Below are positions 8,848-17,932 of a stretch of DNA of 64,000 nt, piece by piece; position 1 is the stretch's first letter; each line of letters begins with the position of its first letter. The notes beneath the pieces are model-generated. The model was given only the letters and a program-made list of their open reading frames with translations, did not search any database and was not told the DNA's origin. Source of the stretch: Haemophilus influenzae (GTDB lineage Bacteria; Pseudomonadota; Gammaproteobacteria; Enterobacterales; Pasteurellaceae); assembly GCA_923172585.1 (NCBI GenBank), contig OV298644.1, forward strand, positions 575,427 through 639,426, written 5' to 3'. Position numbers and translations under genes: made by a program.

Positions 8848-10146
8848 CTACTCCTGCTCTTTTACTAAAGACACCAAAATCTGATCGATTTTAAAGTTTT
8901 ACGTATCAATCACTTCAAACTTGTATTTTCCGTAAACCACAGAATCGGTTTTCTTCGGGATTTTACGTAACATATACATCATAAAACCACTGATAGTTTC
9001 GTAGTTTTCTTCATCGGGAAAATAAGCAATATCTAATACTCGAGTTACCTCTTTTAATGGCGTTGCGCCATCAATCAGCCACGAGTTTTCATCACGGCTC
9101 ACAATATATTCTTCTTCGTTAGAAACCAATTCTCCCATAACAATACTCATCACATCATTTAGCGTAACAATACCCACTACAAGAGCATATTCATTCACAA
9201 TAATCGCAAAATCTTCGCAAGTAGATTTAAACAATTCCAACACTTCGTAAAGAGAAAGCGTATCAAGCACAAATAAGGCTTTACGGAGTAGTTTAGGATC
9301 TGAGAGCACCACATTTTCATTCTTCAAATACATTGTGAGCAAAGTATGGGATTCGATATAACCTAAGATTTTGTCGAGGCCATTGTCACAAATCACAATT
9401 TTAGAATGAGAATCACGAGAAAGCGTATCCATGACTTCTTGGCGAGAAAAAGTGCGGTCTAAATATACGATGTTTTCACGGGTTGTCATTGTGGAAGTTA
9501 CCGTACGGGCTTGCATATCGAAAATATTTTCGATCAAATAATGCTCTTAAGTTTTTAATACACCAGCTTCTGCGCCTGCTTCAACTACGGCGAAAATATC
9601 TTCAGAGGTCATGCCATCTTCACGCACAGTAGAAATGCGAAATAGACGGAAAAATACATTAGCAAGAGTATCAAAAAACCACACAAGCGGTTTAAACACA
9701 TACATACTAAAATTCATAATACCCACAACGCGCAACGCCATCATTTCAGGATAAGTAATAGCAATTCGTTTTGGAATAAGATCGGCAAATAAAATAAACA
9801 AACAAGTCACTAATATAAAAGCGATTGTAGAGGCAGTTGGCTCAATCCAATTTCCTTCAAAAGAACGATTTAAAATATCTGCAATGTAAGGACTTACCGC
9901 ACTTTCGCCAATTCCCCCACCCAAAATCGCCACCATATTCAACAAAATTTGAACCACCGTAATAAAACGACCAGGATGTTCTTGTAATTTAAGCACTTGA
10001 AGCGCACGCACATCGCCTTCATTTGCAAGAGATTGCAATTTTAACTTACGAGAACTCGCCAGAGAAATTTCAGCAGAAGAAACAACTGCACTACTTAAAA
10101 TTAAAGCCACAATTGCCAAAATAGTATGAAATAATTCCATAATCAT
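8848..10146 (-). pseudogene. CorC/HlyC-type membrane protein (DUF21-CBS), two nonsense codons
   Basis: Full length would be 432 residues. Order: DUF21 membrane domain (about 1..180, starting MELFHTILAIVALILSS with several membrane segments), a CBS pair (about 200..330) and a C-terminal CorC/HlyC domain. Such proteins are linked to magnesium or cobalt efflux. An in-frame TAA at 9547 splits GVLKT from EHYLIENIFDMQ, and a second TAA at 8899 follows VIDT, after which NFKIDQILVSLVKEQE continues in frame to TAG at 8848. The reading frame is not shifted. A 199-residue fragment holding the membrane domain could still be made. This is either a recent pseudogene or two base errors. Confidence 0.85.
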
Positions 10147-10196
10147 TACTCAAAAATATAAAAGAAAACGACCGCACTTTGCGACCGTTTGGGATA

Positions 10197-10721
10197 TTAC
10201 TTATCGCTGTCAAACCAGCCATGAATAAATTGGATAGACAAAAATAATGTCGCCAGCAAGAATACATATAAAATCCACGAAACAATCGGATTGCTTGGTG
10301 TATCATCAGCAGTAATTTCTTTAATTGAGGTTGCATTACGATATTCATCCACAATCGTAATACGCCAACCATAGTATTTAATTTGCACAAGTTTGTTGTC
10401 AATACCCAAAGCCAGTGCTTCAGCCTGTAAATTGGCTGAGACAAATTTGAAGTAGAACGGGAACAACCAACGTGTATCTTCATTGCAATAAACCATAATT
10501 TTACCATCGTAATTTTGTGTATTGATGTAATACACATCACGTATTGAACCATCAGCTGTATTCGATTTTGTGATAAGGCCATCTTTATCAACACGTTTAA
10601 CTTCTACGCCAGTAACAAGCATCACATCGTAATGAGGAAATACATAATTCACTACGGAAAACATAAAACCGTGGAATAAAAAAACAACAATAAATAAGAA
10701 ATATTTAAAAAATTTTCGCAT
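10197..10721 (-). CDS. DUF1523 family membrane protein
   Basis: The 174-residue protein has one N-terminal membrane segment (FFKYFLFIVVFLFHGFMF) and one near the C-terminus (PIVSWILYVFLLATLFLSIQ), with a soluble domain between them that likely faces the periplasm. I recognise the family as DUF1523, found in Pasteurellaceae and other proteobacteria; its function is not known. It lies 50 bases upstream of the CorC-like gene and 26 bases after tatD, all on the same strand, so cotranscription is likely. The frame is intact. Confidence 0.75.
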   Translation of the reverse strand: MRKFFKYFLFIVVFLFHGFMFSVVNYVFPHYDVMLVTGVEVKRVDKDGLITKSNTADGSIRDVYYINTQNYDGKIMVYCNEDTRWLFPFYFKFVSANLQAEALALGIDNKLVQIKYYGWRITIVDEYRNATSIKEITADDTPSNPIVSWILYVFLLATLFLSIQFIHGWFDSDK

Positions 10722-10747
10722 ACTTTTCCCTTGTCAGAACTGTACAT

Positions 10748-11530
10748 TTATTCTACACGAATTTTAAATAAACGCTCGAAATTTTGTGTAGTGATTTGAG
10801 CAAACGCCTCTGCAGAAACGCCATTTAAGGTTGCCACGTATTCACATACTACTCTCGTATACGCTGGTTGATTTTCTATTCCTCTGTAAGTCACAGGCGC
10901 AAGATAAGGCGAATCCGTCTTCACCAATAAGCGTTCCATTGGTACATAACGAATAAACTCACGAATCGCTTCGGCATTTTTAAAGGTTACAATGTCAGAA
11001 CAAGAAATGTAAAATCATAAATACAACGCTTTTTTCGCAAATTCCATAGTTTCCGTAAAACAATGAATAACGCCACCGCACTTTTCAGCATGATGTTCGC
11101 GTAAAATTACAATGGTGTCATCGCCTGCAAAACGAGTATGAATAATCACAGGCATATCTAATTGGTTTGCAATATCGATTTGGCTACCAAACATCGCTTG
11201 TTGCGACGCTTTATTGTCCGCACTGTAACAATAATCAAATCCAATTTCGCCAATAGCAATCACTTTCGGATCTTGCGCCAAACGCAATAAACGCTCTGCG
11301 TAATAAGGTTCTTCTTCAAAATCAAGTGGGTGAACACCATTAGCATGCGAGACATTATTAAATTCCAGTAAAGAGTCATAAGTCTTCTCAAAACGTCTTA
11401 AGGTTACACCAATCGAGAGTAAATGTTTCACATCACGCGCACGTAATTTTTCCACCAAATCCGAGATAATTTTATGCAAATTTTCATAATGCAAAGCATC
11501 TAAATGGCAGTTTGAATCAACAATGAACAT
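10748..11530 (-). pseudogene. tatD: TatD-family metal-dependent hydrolase, nonsense codon and lost ligand
   Basis: TatD-family proteins (this one is closest to YcfH) are metal-dependent DNases with a TIM-barrel fold. The span would encode 260 residues, a normal length. An in-frame TGA (GGA expected) lies between FAKKALYL and [11 protein letters not shown] at about 11014. The first metal motif reads VDSNCHLD where the family has D-S/T-H-C-H-L-D, so one His ligand is Asn. Later motifs persist: [25 protein letters not shown] and TDSPYLAPV (with Lys for Glu just before TDSP). The gene follows holB in the tmk-holB-tatD order common in gamma-proteobacteria. Confidence 0.85.
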
Positions 11531-11584
11531 AATTATTTTTCCTTATGCCAAAGGCTTGAACGACATAGACGATATATCTTTAAT

Positions 11585-12544
11585 TTATTGCGTTTCAAAG
11601 ACTTCTGTGACTAATAGCGACAAGCCATCCAATAGCATTAATTCAACATTCACGCCATTAATCATCAGCAAATCTGAACGCACTTATTGCATAATTTTGA
11701 TTGATTGTAATAACCCAAGGCCAGTTTGCTCGTCGCTGAATTGTTCAATGCCACGCACAAAATCAGGCACTTCTCGACGACTATCAATTTCAAGTCTATG
11801 CTTTAAACAATCAGAAAGTAAAGCCAAAATCCAATCCATTTGCTGAACATAGCGTTGACTATCAAACAACGGAAGCAATTCCAATGGCGAACGTAGACGA
11901 TAAAACACCGAAAATTGACGCAAGAAGTTTTAACGCTGTTCAATAAATCCTTGTAGTAAAGTCTCTAATGCGAAAAGCGGACGCCCAAGATTCATCGCAA
12001 GTGCGGTCAAAATTTCCAGATTTGCTACCGCACTTTCTGATTTCAACCAAGCAAGAGCCATTTGTTCATTAGGCACAGATAAATTCCACACTTGCCATCG
12101 ACTGTAAATAGTTGCTAACAAACTTGCAGAACTATCCGCTTGAAGTAAAAAAGAAGCATTTGGACGAGGCTCTTCCAATGTTTTCAATAACGCATTAGCA
12201 GCCGCCTCCGTTAAACGTTCTGCACCTTGCACATACACCACTTTATTACCATTTTGGTGTGCGTGTTCAGCAACCATTTCATTAATGTCGCGTACTTGAT
12301 CAACGCCAATATCCTTGCCGTCAATGGGGATTAATTCATGATAATCTGGATGACTATGGGCTTGCATTAAATGACAAGAATGGCATTGACCACAAAGTTT
12401 ATCGCCTTGAACTACACACATTACATTCTGTGCAAGTGAATTAAACAAACTCTCTACGCCTAAACAAGAATCAGCTTCAATTAGTACAGCATGATGCTTT
12501 AACTCTTCGTCAAAGATATAAGCAATTGGATGATAAATTGGCAT
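11585..12544 (-). pseudogene. holB: DNA polymerase III delta' subunit, two nonsense codons
   Basis: HolB is the delta' subunit of the clamp loader and is essential in bacteria. The full span would encode 319 residues. The N-terminal part is well kept: the zinc module LCGQCHSCHLMQAHSHPD (about 65..85) and the conserved NALLKTLEEPRPNASFLLQ (about 135). In-frame TAA codons replace expected lysines at about 11927 (IEQR.NFLRQF) and about 11684 (KIMQ.VRSDLL), after which the frame continues to VFETQ. SRWQVWNL carries Trp where Cys is usual. It overlaps nothing and lies downstream of tmk. Since the gene is essential, these stops are most simply sequence errors unless another copy exists. Confidence 0.88.
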
Positions 12545-12564
12545 TATCCAATTTTAAAGTGCGG

Positions 12565-13197
12565 TCATTTTTCGTTTGATTTCCACCAATTTTTTACCGC
12601 ACTTTCGATATCAGCTTGAACAAGTTCAATACTTTGCTCTGCATTAATTACCACAGCTTTTGGATTATCTTTTACTAATTCTAAATAGCGTGCTCGAGTA
12701 CGGTGGAAAAAATCTAAATCCATTTGCTCAATACGATCTAACTCACCACGTCCACGAGCTCGCGCTAAACCGACACTCGGATCTATATCTAAATAAATTG
12801 TGAGATCTGGCTCAAAATCACCTAATACGGTTTCTTTCAAAGTAAGCATAAAATGCGGGTCTAATTGACGTCCGCCACCTTGATACGCCTGAGATGACAT
12901 ATCGTGACGATCACCTACTACCCATTTTCCTTGCATTAAAGCAGGTTTAATCACATTTTCCACCAACTGAATACGCGCTGCATAAAGCATTAATAACTCT
13001 GCTTTATCTGTCACGGGTTCTTCGATTTCATGTTTGATGAGATGACGTAATTTCTCTGCCAACGGAGTTCCACCAGGTTCGCGCGTAAACACCACATCTT
13101 GAATACCAAGTTCATGCAAGACTCGCACAACAGACTGATGAGCGGAGCTTTTCCCCGCACCTTCTAAGCCCTCAATGACAATAAATTTTCCTTTCAT
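12565..13197 (-). CDS. tmk: Thymidylate kinase
   Basis: Tmk phosphorylates dTMP to dTDP for DNA synthesis. I start at ATG 13197 ([20 protein letters not shown]); a longer frame overlaps the end of mltG and lacks family similarity. The 210-residue protein shows the P-loop GLEGAGKS (about 10..17), the DRX motif in [16 protein letters not shown] (about 95) and the LID region [12 protein letters not shown] (about 150). It lies between mltG and holB, a conserved arrangement. The frame is intact, with an uptake signal immediately downstream. Confidence 0.96.
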   Translation of the reverse strand: MKGKFIVIEGLEGAGKSSAHQSVVRVLHELGIQDVVFTREPGGTPLAEKLRHLIKHEIEEPVTDKAELLMLYAARIQLVENVIKPALMQGKWVVGDRHDMSSQAYQGGGRQLDPHFMLTLKETVLGDFEPDLTIYLDIDPSVGLARARGRGELDRIEQMDLDFFHRTRARYLELVKDNPKAVVINAEQSIELVQADIESAVKNWWKSNEK

Positions 13198-13213
13198 ATT
13201 TTCTTCCGCACTT

Positions 13214-14257
13214 TTATTTGGCATTTTTCTGACTGCGATACCAACGTAAATATTCTTGCACCGCTTTATTATGTTCATTCAAATTTCGGGTAAATTTATG
13301 CCCACCAGAACCATCTGCCACAAAATAATAAAAATCTGTTTTTTCAGGCTTCGAAACAGCCTGTAACGAACTGCCACTTGGCATAGCAATAGGTGTTGGT
13401 GGCAATCCATCAATCACATAAGTATTATAAGGCGTTGGGGTTTCTAAATCTTTTTTACGAATATTACCGCTGTAATTCTCCCCCATACCATAAATTACCG
13501 TTGGATCCGTTTGTAATTTCATTTTTGCTTTTAAACGGTTGATAAATACAGATGCCACTTTTGCTCGTTCTGCTGCAATGCCTGTTTCTTTTTCCACGAT
13601 AGAAGCCAAAATCAACATTTCATAAGGATTCGCTAAAGGTAAATCCTCGTCACGCTCGTTCCAAGCCTTATTTAACGCCTTTTTCATTCGCTCAGCCGAT
13701 CGCTTAAGTAGCTCTAAGTCTGTCGATTTAGGCGTATAGTTATAAGTATCAGGATAAAGCCAACCTTCCACATTTTTTAGTTCAAGATTTTGACCAATAT
13801 CAGGCAAGTCAAGTAATGTGAAAATTTCTTCGTTACTCTTATCTTTCAAGGTTTGCACCAAGTGCGGTGCATTTTCAAGATCTTTTCGCCAATCTTTAAA
13901 GGTTTTTCCTTCAATCCATTTTACATTGAACTGCACTTCCTTACCTGAATTAAGCAAATCCAGTAAATCTTGCACAGTTTTAACATTCTCAAGAGAATAA
14001 GTCCCTGCTTTTATTTTATTTAGCTCAGGTTTCAACTTCAGCAAATAAGGTAATAATTTCCCATCAGCAATTAACTTTTCTTGCTCAAAAAGTGCGGCTA
14101 ATTTTGAACCTGTTGTGCCACGTTCAATAGTTAAAAGTTGATCTGCCTGCACATTTACTGGTGTTTTTACAAATTCAGTCATTTTGTAATAAGCAAAACT
14201 CGCCACGCCCACTAAAATCAAAATTAAAAGTAAAATCGCAATTAAAAATTTCTTCAT
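13214..14257 (-). CDS. mltG: Endolytic murein transglycosylase
   Basis: MltG (YceG) cuts nascent glycan strands and helps terminate peptidoglycan chains. The 347-residue protein begins with one membrane anchor ([21 protein letters not shown]), placing the rest in the periplasm, followed by a LysM-like region and the catalytic YceG domain. The catalytic Glu is in [12 protein letters not shown] (about 218), and the conserved end [10 protein letters not shown]...[15 protein letters not shown] is present. It is 16 bases upstream of tmk, the usual neighbour. No damage is seen. Confidence 0.95.
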   Translation of the reverse strand: MKKFLIAILLLILILVGVASFAYYKMTEFVKTPVNVQADQLLTIERGTTGSKLAALFEQEKLIADGKLLPYLLKLKPELNKIKAGTYSLENVKTVQDLLDLLNSGKEVQFNVKWIEGKTFKDWRKDLENAPHLVQTLKDKSNEEIFTLLDLPDIGQNLELKNVEGWLYPDTYNYTPKSTDLELLKRSAERMKKALNKAWNERDEDLPLANPYEMLILASIVEKETGIAAERAKVASVFINRLKAKMKLQTDPTVIYGMGENYSGNIRKKDLETPTPYNTYVIDGLPPTPIAMPSGSSLQAVSKPEKTDFYYFVADGSGGHKFTRNLNEHNKAVQEYLRWYRSQKNAK

Positions 14258-14287
14258 AAGCTATAAGAAAGAGAAAATAAAAAAACA

Positions 14288-14317
14288 ACAAAAGGGGCAA
14301 TTAAGCCCCTTTATTTT
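14288..14317 (-). terminator. Terminator between surA and mltG
   Basis: AAGGGGC pairs with GCCCCTT across a 6-base loop. A T-run follows on the plus strand (TTATTTTTG) and a T-rich tract on the minus strand, so it may work both ways. It separates surA from the mltG-tmk-holB-tatD unit. Confidence 0.6.
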
Positions 14318-14327
14318 TGATACTTTG

Positions 14328-15263
14328 TTATTTATTAAAATACTGAATATTCGCTCTTTTACGCAATGCTTTAACCCAATCGTTCGTCGCATCTTGTAAT
14401 TGAGTATTTACTAAACGTTCATATGCTTTTTGTGTGTAGGCTTCTGCTGTAAGATCGCCATCACGTACGCCAGTTACTTCCAAAATATGCCAACCAAACT
14501 CAGTTTTAAATGGTGCAGAAATCACACCTTGTTTACTTTTCACGACGGTTTGCGCAAACTGTGGTGCATAAGTTTCTGGGAACGCATAACCTAAACTACC
14601 GCCATTCGCACCCGATAAATAATCTTTAGAATATTTTAATGCGGCATCAGCAAAAGTTGTTTTACCTGCAATAATATCAGAACGAATTTTAGCTAATTGT
14701 TTTTTTGCTTGAGCATCATTTAACAATGGATTAAGTTTTAACAAAATATGGCGAACTTCATACTCTTTCCCCATAACTTTCTGTGCCGTACCCTTTTCTT
14801 TCGCTTCTTCTAACATTTTTTGACCGAGTGCGACAACTTCTTCACGCGTTACATCAATGCTTTCTTGAATAGCTTTGTTACGTACAGCCCCCATTACCAT
14901 TTGATTGGCAATTTGCTGACGGAATGTATTTAATGAAATGCCTTGGTAATCCAGCGCATCTAAAAATTGACCATAAGTTAAGCCATTTCTTGCCGCAGTG
15001 TCTTCCACAATATGATCGATTTCGCGCGGATCAATTTTGACTCCCGATTCTTGAACTGCTTTTTGCACCAAAATATCATCAATAATTTTATCAATCGCAC
15101 TTTGGCGATCACCTTTTTTACCCATATTGGCACGCACTTGGCTTTCTAAAATAGGAATACCATCTACTGTTGCGACAACACGTTCCTCCGCTTGTGCCAT
15201 AGAAGCGAAAGCGACACATCCCAAAGTAGCCAATAAAAAAGATTTTAGAATAAATTTTTTCAT
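14328..15263 (-). CDS. surA: Periplasmic chaperone / peptidyl-prolyl isomerase SurA
   Basis: SurA assists folding of outer-membrane proteins in the periplasm. I start at ATG 15263 (MKKFILKSFLLATLGCVAFA), with GGATGAG about eight bases upstream; in-frame ATG codons lie further up. A signal peptide ends near AQA (about 26). An N-terminal chaperone domain follows (about 28..160), then a single parvulin domain (about 165..280) with the marks YEVRHILLKLNP, SGANGGSLGYAF and FGWHILEVTGVRDGD. E. coli SurA has two parvulin domains; having one, with 311 residues in total, is typical of the H. influenzae protein. Confidence 0.88.
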   Translation of the reverse strand: MKKFILKSFLLATLGCVAFASMAQAEERVVATVDGIPILESQVRANMGKKGDRQSAIDKIIDDILVQKAVQESGVKIDPREIDHIVEDTAARNGLTYGQFLDALDYQGISLNTFRQQIANQMVMGAVRNKAIQESIDVTREEVVALGQKMLEEAKEKGTAQKVMGKEYEVRHILLKLNPLLNDAQAKKQLAKIRSDIIAGKTTFADAALKYSKDYLSGANGGSLGYAFPETYAPQFAQTVVKSKQGVISAPFKTEFGWHILEVTGVRDGDLTAEAYTQKAYERLVNTQLQDATNDWVKALRKRANIQYFNK

Positions 15264-15339
15264 TTTCATCTCATCCAAAAAAGAGTCCATAACGTTGGTT
15301 AGAGTAACAATTCTATTGAAGGTTCACAATAGATAAGAT

Positions 15340-15879
15340 TTATTTCCCTAGAATAGCAACTTCGTAACAGCCATCTTGTTTTTCAGTACGAACTTGTACA
15401 AGTTCATCACGGCTTGTTGGCACATTTTTACCTACATAATCAGCACGAATGGGTAATTCACGATGGCCACGATCAACAAAAATCACTAATTCAATTTTTG
15501 CAGCACGACCAAAATCAGTAAGCGCATCCATTGCCGCTCGAATGGTTCGACCAGTAAACAGCACATCATCAACCAAAATGACGGTTTTATCTTGAATATT
15601 CAAATATTGTGATGAACCACTATAAACTGGCATTTTATCTTCCTGATCAACCAAAGTTAAATCATCTCGATAAAAGGTAATATCCAGTTCCATTGAAGGT
15701 AAATTTATACTACTTAACTCTTCAACTCGACGTTGTAATAATTCTGCAATTTCTGCGCCACGGCGTTTAATCCCAACAATCACAAGATCATCTAAGGTTT
15801 GATGTTTTTCAATAATTTCGTGAGAAATACGCGAAATTGTGCGAAGAAAACGATCATGATCAATAATAATTTTTTCCAT
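15340..15879 (-). CDS. pyrR: PyrR bifunctional regulator / uracil phosphoribosyltransferase
   Basis: PyrR-family proteins make UMP from uracil and PRPP and, in Gram-positives, attenuate pyr mRNA. I start at ATG 15879 ([20 protein letters not shown]); the longer frame adds 12 unrelated residues. The 179-residue product has the PRPP-binding motif [21 protein letters not shown] (about 93..113) and the PyrR-type [18 protein letters not shown]. No pyr genes are adjacent, so an RNA-binding role here is unproven. The product is intact, and mazG starts divergently about 130 bases away. Confidence 0.92.
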   Translation of the reverse strand: MEKIIIDHDRFLRTISRISHEIIEKHQTLDDLVIVGIKRRGAEIAELLQRRVEELSSINLPSMELDITFYRDDLTLVDQEDKMPVYSGSSQYLNIQDKTVILVDDVLFTGRTIRAAMDALTDFGRAAKIELVIFVDRGHRELPIRADYVGKNVPTSRDELVQVRTEKQDGCYEVAILGK

Positions 15880-16010
15880 TTTTCCCAGCTTTATCAATAG
15901 TATTTCAATGCACAAAGTATAAAGAAAATACGCCTAAAAAGCGACGGCATTTGCACCATTTTTCTTGTTCGTTATACTATCCAAAACATTCCATCAAAGG
16001 AAACCAAATT

Positions 16011-16802
16011 ATGCGCTACTCCATTCAAGATTTTATTCAACTCATCGCCCAACTTCGCAATCCAAATGGCGGATGCCCTTGGGATTTAAAACAAAATTAT
16101 GAATCCATGATTTCTTGTTTAACGGAAGAAACTTACGAAGTAATCGAAGCGATTGAGAAAAAAGATATACCAAATTTACGCGAAGAATTAGGGGATTTAT
16201 TGTTACAAGTCGTTTTCTTCAGTCAGCTTGCTAGGGAAGATAAATACTTTACTTTTGACGATATATTGCAAGATGTTGCTGAAAAAATTGTACGCCGTCA
16301 TCCTCACGTGTTTGGTGATGCAAAAGCGGGGGACGAAACAGAAGCCCTTTCCCGTTGGAACGAAATGAAAGCCAAAGAAAAACAAGGTAAAAGTGAAGAA
16401 ACCTCTATTTTAGATAATGTACCTCGTGCCTTGCCTTCTCTTATGCGAGCGGCAAAATTACAAAAACGTTGTTCAAAAGTAGGCTTTGATTGGGAAGAAA
16501 TTTCACCCGTATTTGACAAAGTGCGGGAAGAATTAGAAGAAGTTCAAGCTGAAATTAACCGCACTTCGATTGAACAAAATAAAGTAGAAGAGGAAATCGG
16601 CGATTTATTGTTCGCAACCGTCAATCTTGCTCGCCACTTAAAATGTGATCCTGAAGATGCATTGCGGAAAGCAAATTTAAAATTTGAACGTCGTTTTCGA
16701 GCAGTAGAACAAGCGGTTCAACAACAAGGTAAGCAAGTGAATAATGTGCCACTTATTGAATTAGATTTGTTATGGGATGAAGTGAAAAAACAAGAAAACT
16801 AA
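16011..16802 (+). CDS. mazG: Nucleoside triphosphate pyrophosphohydrolase MazG
   Basis: MazG hydrolyses NTPs and dNTPs to monophosphates. I start at ATG 16011 ([18 protein letters not shown]), preceded by AAAGGAAA; a longer frame exists upstream. The 263-residue protein has two MazG helical domains: [29 protein letters not shown] with the EExxE metal-binding style and [17 protein letters not shown] in the N-terminal half, and a second [17 protein letters not shown] in the C-terminal half. It is closed by a hairpin of inverted uptake signals. Confidence 0.94.
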   Translation: MRYSIQDFIQLIAQLRNPNGGCPWDLKQNYESMISCLTEETYEVIEAIEKKDIPNLREELGDLLLQVVFFSQLAREDKYFTFDDILQDVAEKIVRRHPHVFGDAKAGDETEALSRWNEMKAKEKQGKSEETSILDNVPRALPSLMRAAKLQKRCSKVGFDWEEISPVFDKVREELEEVQAEINRTSIEQNKVEEEIGDLLFATVNLARHLKCDPEDALRKANLKFERRFRAVEQAVQQQGKQVNNVPLIELDLLWDEVKKQEN

Positions 16803-16805
16803 TTG

Positions 16806-16860
16806 AAAAGTGCGGTAAAAATTTCTCTCATTTTTTACCGCACTTTTTTACCGCACTTTC
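16806..16860. terminator. Cluster of inverted DNA uptake signals acting as terminator
   Basis: AAAAGTGCGGTAAAA and TTTTTTACCGCACTTTT form an inverted pair of uptake signals, and a further ACCGCACTT follows within 15 bases. The hairpin has a T-run and lies between the convergent mazG and DUF535 genes. Paired uptake signals are commonly used as terminators in H. influenzae. Confidence 0.75.
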
Positions 16861-16864
16861 TTCG

Positions 16865-17740
16865 TTAAAGTTGCTGAATATCCAGTGCCATTTGGTCTAA
16901 CATTTCATAACGTTTACGATACATAGAACGTTTTTTACTTGCGATATCTTCTAATTGTTTGCGTTCAATATGCAAAGGTAATTGCCAATAATTATGGCGA
17001 TATTCTCCTTGGTTTTCTTGCCAAAATTCATCGTAATTAAACAAAATCTTACTGCGCGCAGAAAGACGATATTTTCCTTGCGCTTTGTGCGGAATGCCCA
17101 CTAACTCACATTGCCATTTTTCAGCAAGCATTTTGAACGCATTGACCAACAGAAACATTGGACGCATACCGTGTAATGCTTTTGTAGCCTGTTTTACAAG
17201 TTCTTGTGCATTGTCGCTTGAGGGGCCTTGAATCGAGGCAATAAGCAATTTATTCGGGCTTAAAAAAGTGAAAGACGCATCATATACTCGTTCGTTATTT
17301 TGATTGCGAATATTAATAGAAAAATATCCTTCAAAGGGATCGATATGATTAATACTCAACGATAAACGCAAATCCTCAGTTAATTGGGTTAGCACGATAT
17401 TTTGTTCATCTAATAATTGTTGGCAAAGCGAACGTCCCATTTTTTCTTCTGCCAAACGTAAATTCTCCGTAATCGCCGTTAAACGTTCTGAAGCAGAAAA
17501 ACGTTTATCGCAAAAGGTCGTCAGAATTGTATTAGTACGATAATAATCTTGTGTAAATAAAGACTGCCATTGCGTTTCTGTATTAAGGAAATCCACTAAT
17601 TGGCTACATTGCTTTTGATATAACCATTTATAGCCATAATAGCGTAATTTTTCCCGCACTTGTTTAAGAAAAGGGCGATCCTTAGAATAAGGATACATTT
17701 GAACGTAAGTGGGGAAAATAAAATGATTTTTCGTGGACAT
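16865..17740 (-). CDS. DUF535 (VirK/YbjX-like) protein
   Basis: The 291-residue protein resembles the DUF535 family, which includes VirK and YbjX and has been linked to outer-surface properties and resistance to host peptides in enterics; its biochemical role is unknown. Visible marks are the N-terminal KDRPFLKQVREKLRYYGYKW, a central FSINIRNQNNERVYDASFTF, and a C-terminal GKYRLSARSKILFNYDEFWQE. No signal peptide or membrane segment is apparent. It is convergent with mazG and divergent from lon. Confidence 0.75.
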   Translation of the reverse strand: MSTKNHFIFPTYVQMYPYSKDRPFLKQVREKLRYYGYKWLYQKQCSQLVDFLNTETQWQSLFTQDYYRTNTILTTFCDKRFSASERLTAITENLRLAEEKMGRSLCQQLLDEQNIVLTQLTEDLRLSLSINHIDPFEGYFSINIRNQNNERVYDASFTFLSPNKLLIASIQGPSSDNAQELVKQATKALHGMRPMFLLVNAFKMLAEKWQCELVGIPHKAQGKYRLSARSKILFNYDEFWQENQGEYRHNYWQLPLHIERKQLEDIASKKRSMYRKRYEMLDQMALDIQQL

Positions 17741-17862
17741 AACTCAATATTTTGTGAAATTTAATAAAATTTTTCGTTATTTTAGCCATTATCACTTCAT
17801 TTGCCAAAATTCTTTTTTGTTTAAAACCCACTTTATAACTCAGATTTTGTTATAATCTTTTC

Positions 17863-17891
17863 CTTGAATTCCTTTTTCCCTACCCCAATAT
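17863..17891 (+). promoter_or_regulatory. Sigma-32-like heat-shock promoter of lon
   Basis: CTTGAAT, a 13-base spacer, then CCCCAATAT closely matches the heat-shock consensus (CTTGAAA, 11-15 bases, CCCCATNT). It lies about 45 bases before the lon start. Lon is a classical sigma-32 regulon member. Confidence 0.75.
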
Positions 17892-17932
17892 TTACCCAAA
17901 TTATCGGAACGAAATTATAAGAGAGACCAATT

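Noticed and set aside
11523-11846. Plus-strand frame across the tatD/holB junction
   Set aside because: It is open only because it runs opposite damaged holB; content is low complexity and has no ribosome site.
16806-16860. Novel inverted-repeat mobile element
   Set aside because: The repeats are the standard Haemophilus DNA uptake signal in inverted arrangement, a known terminator form.
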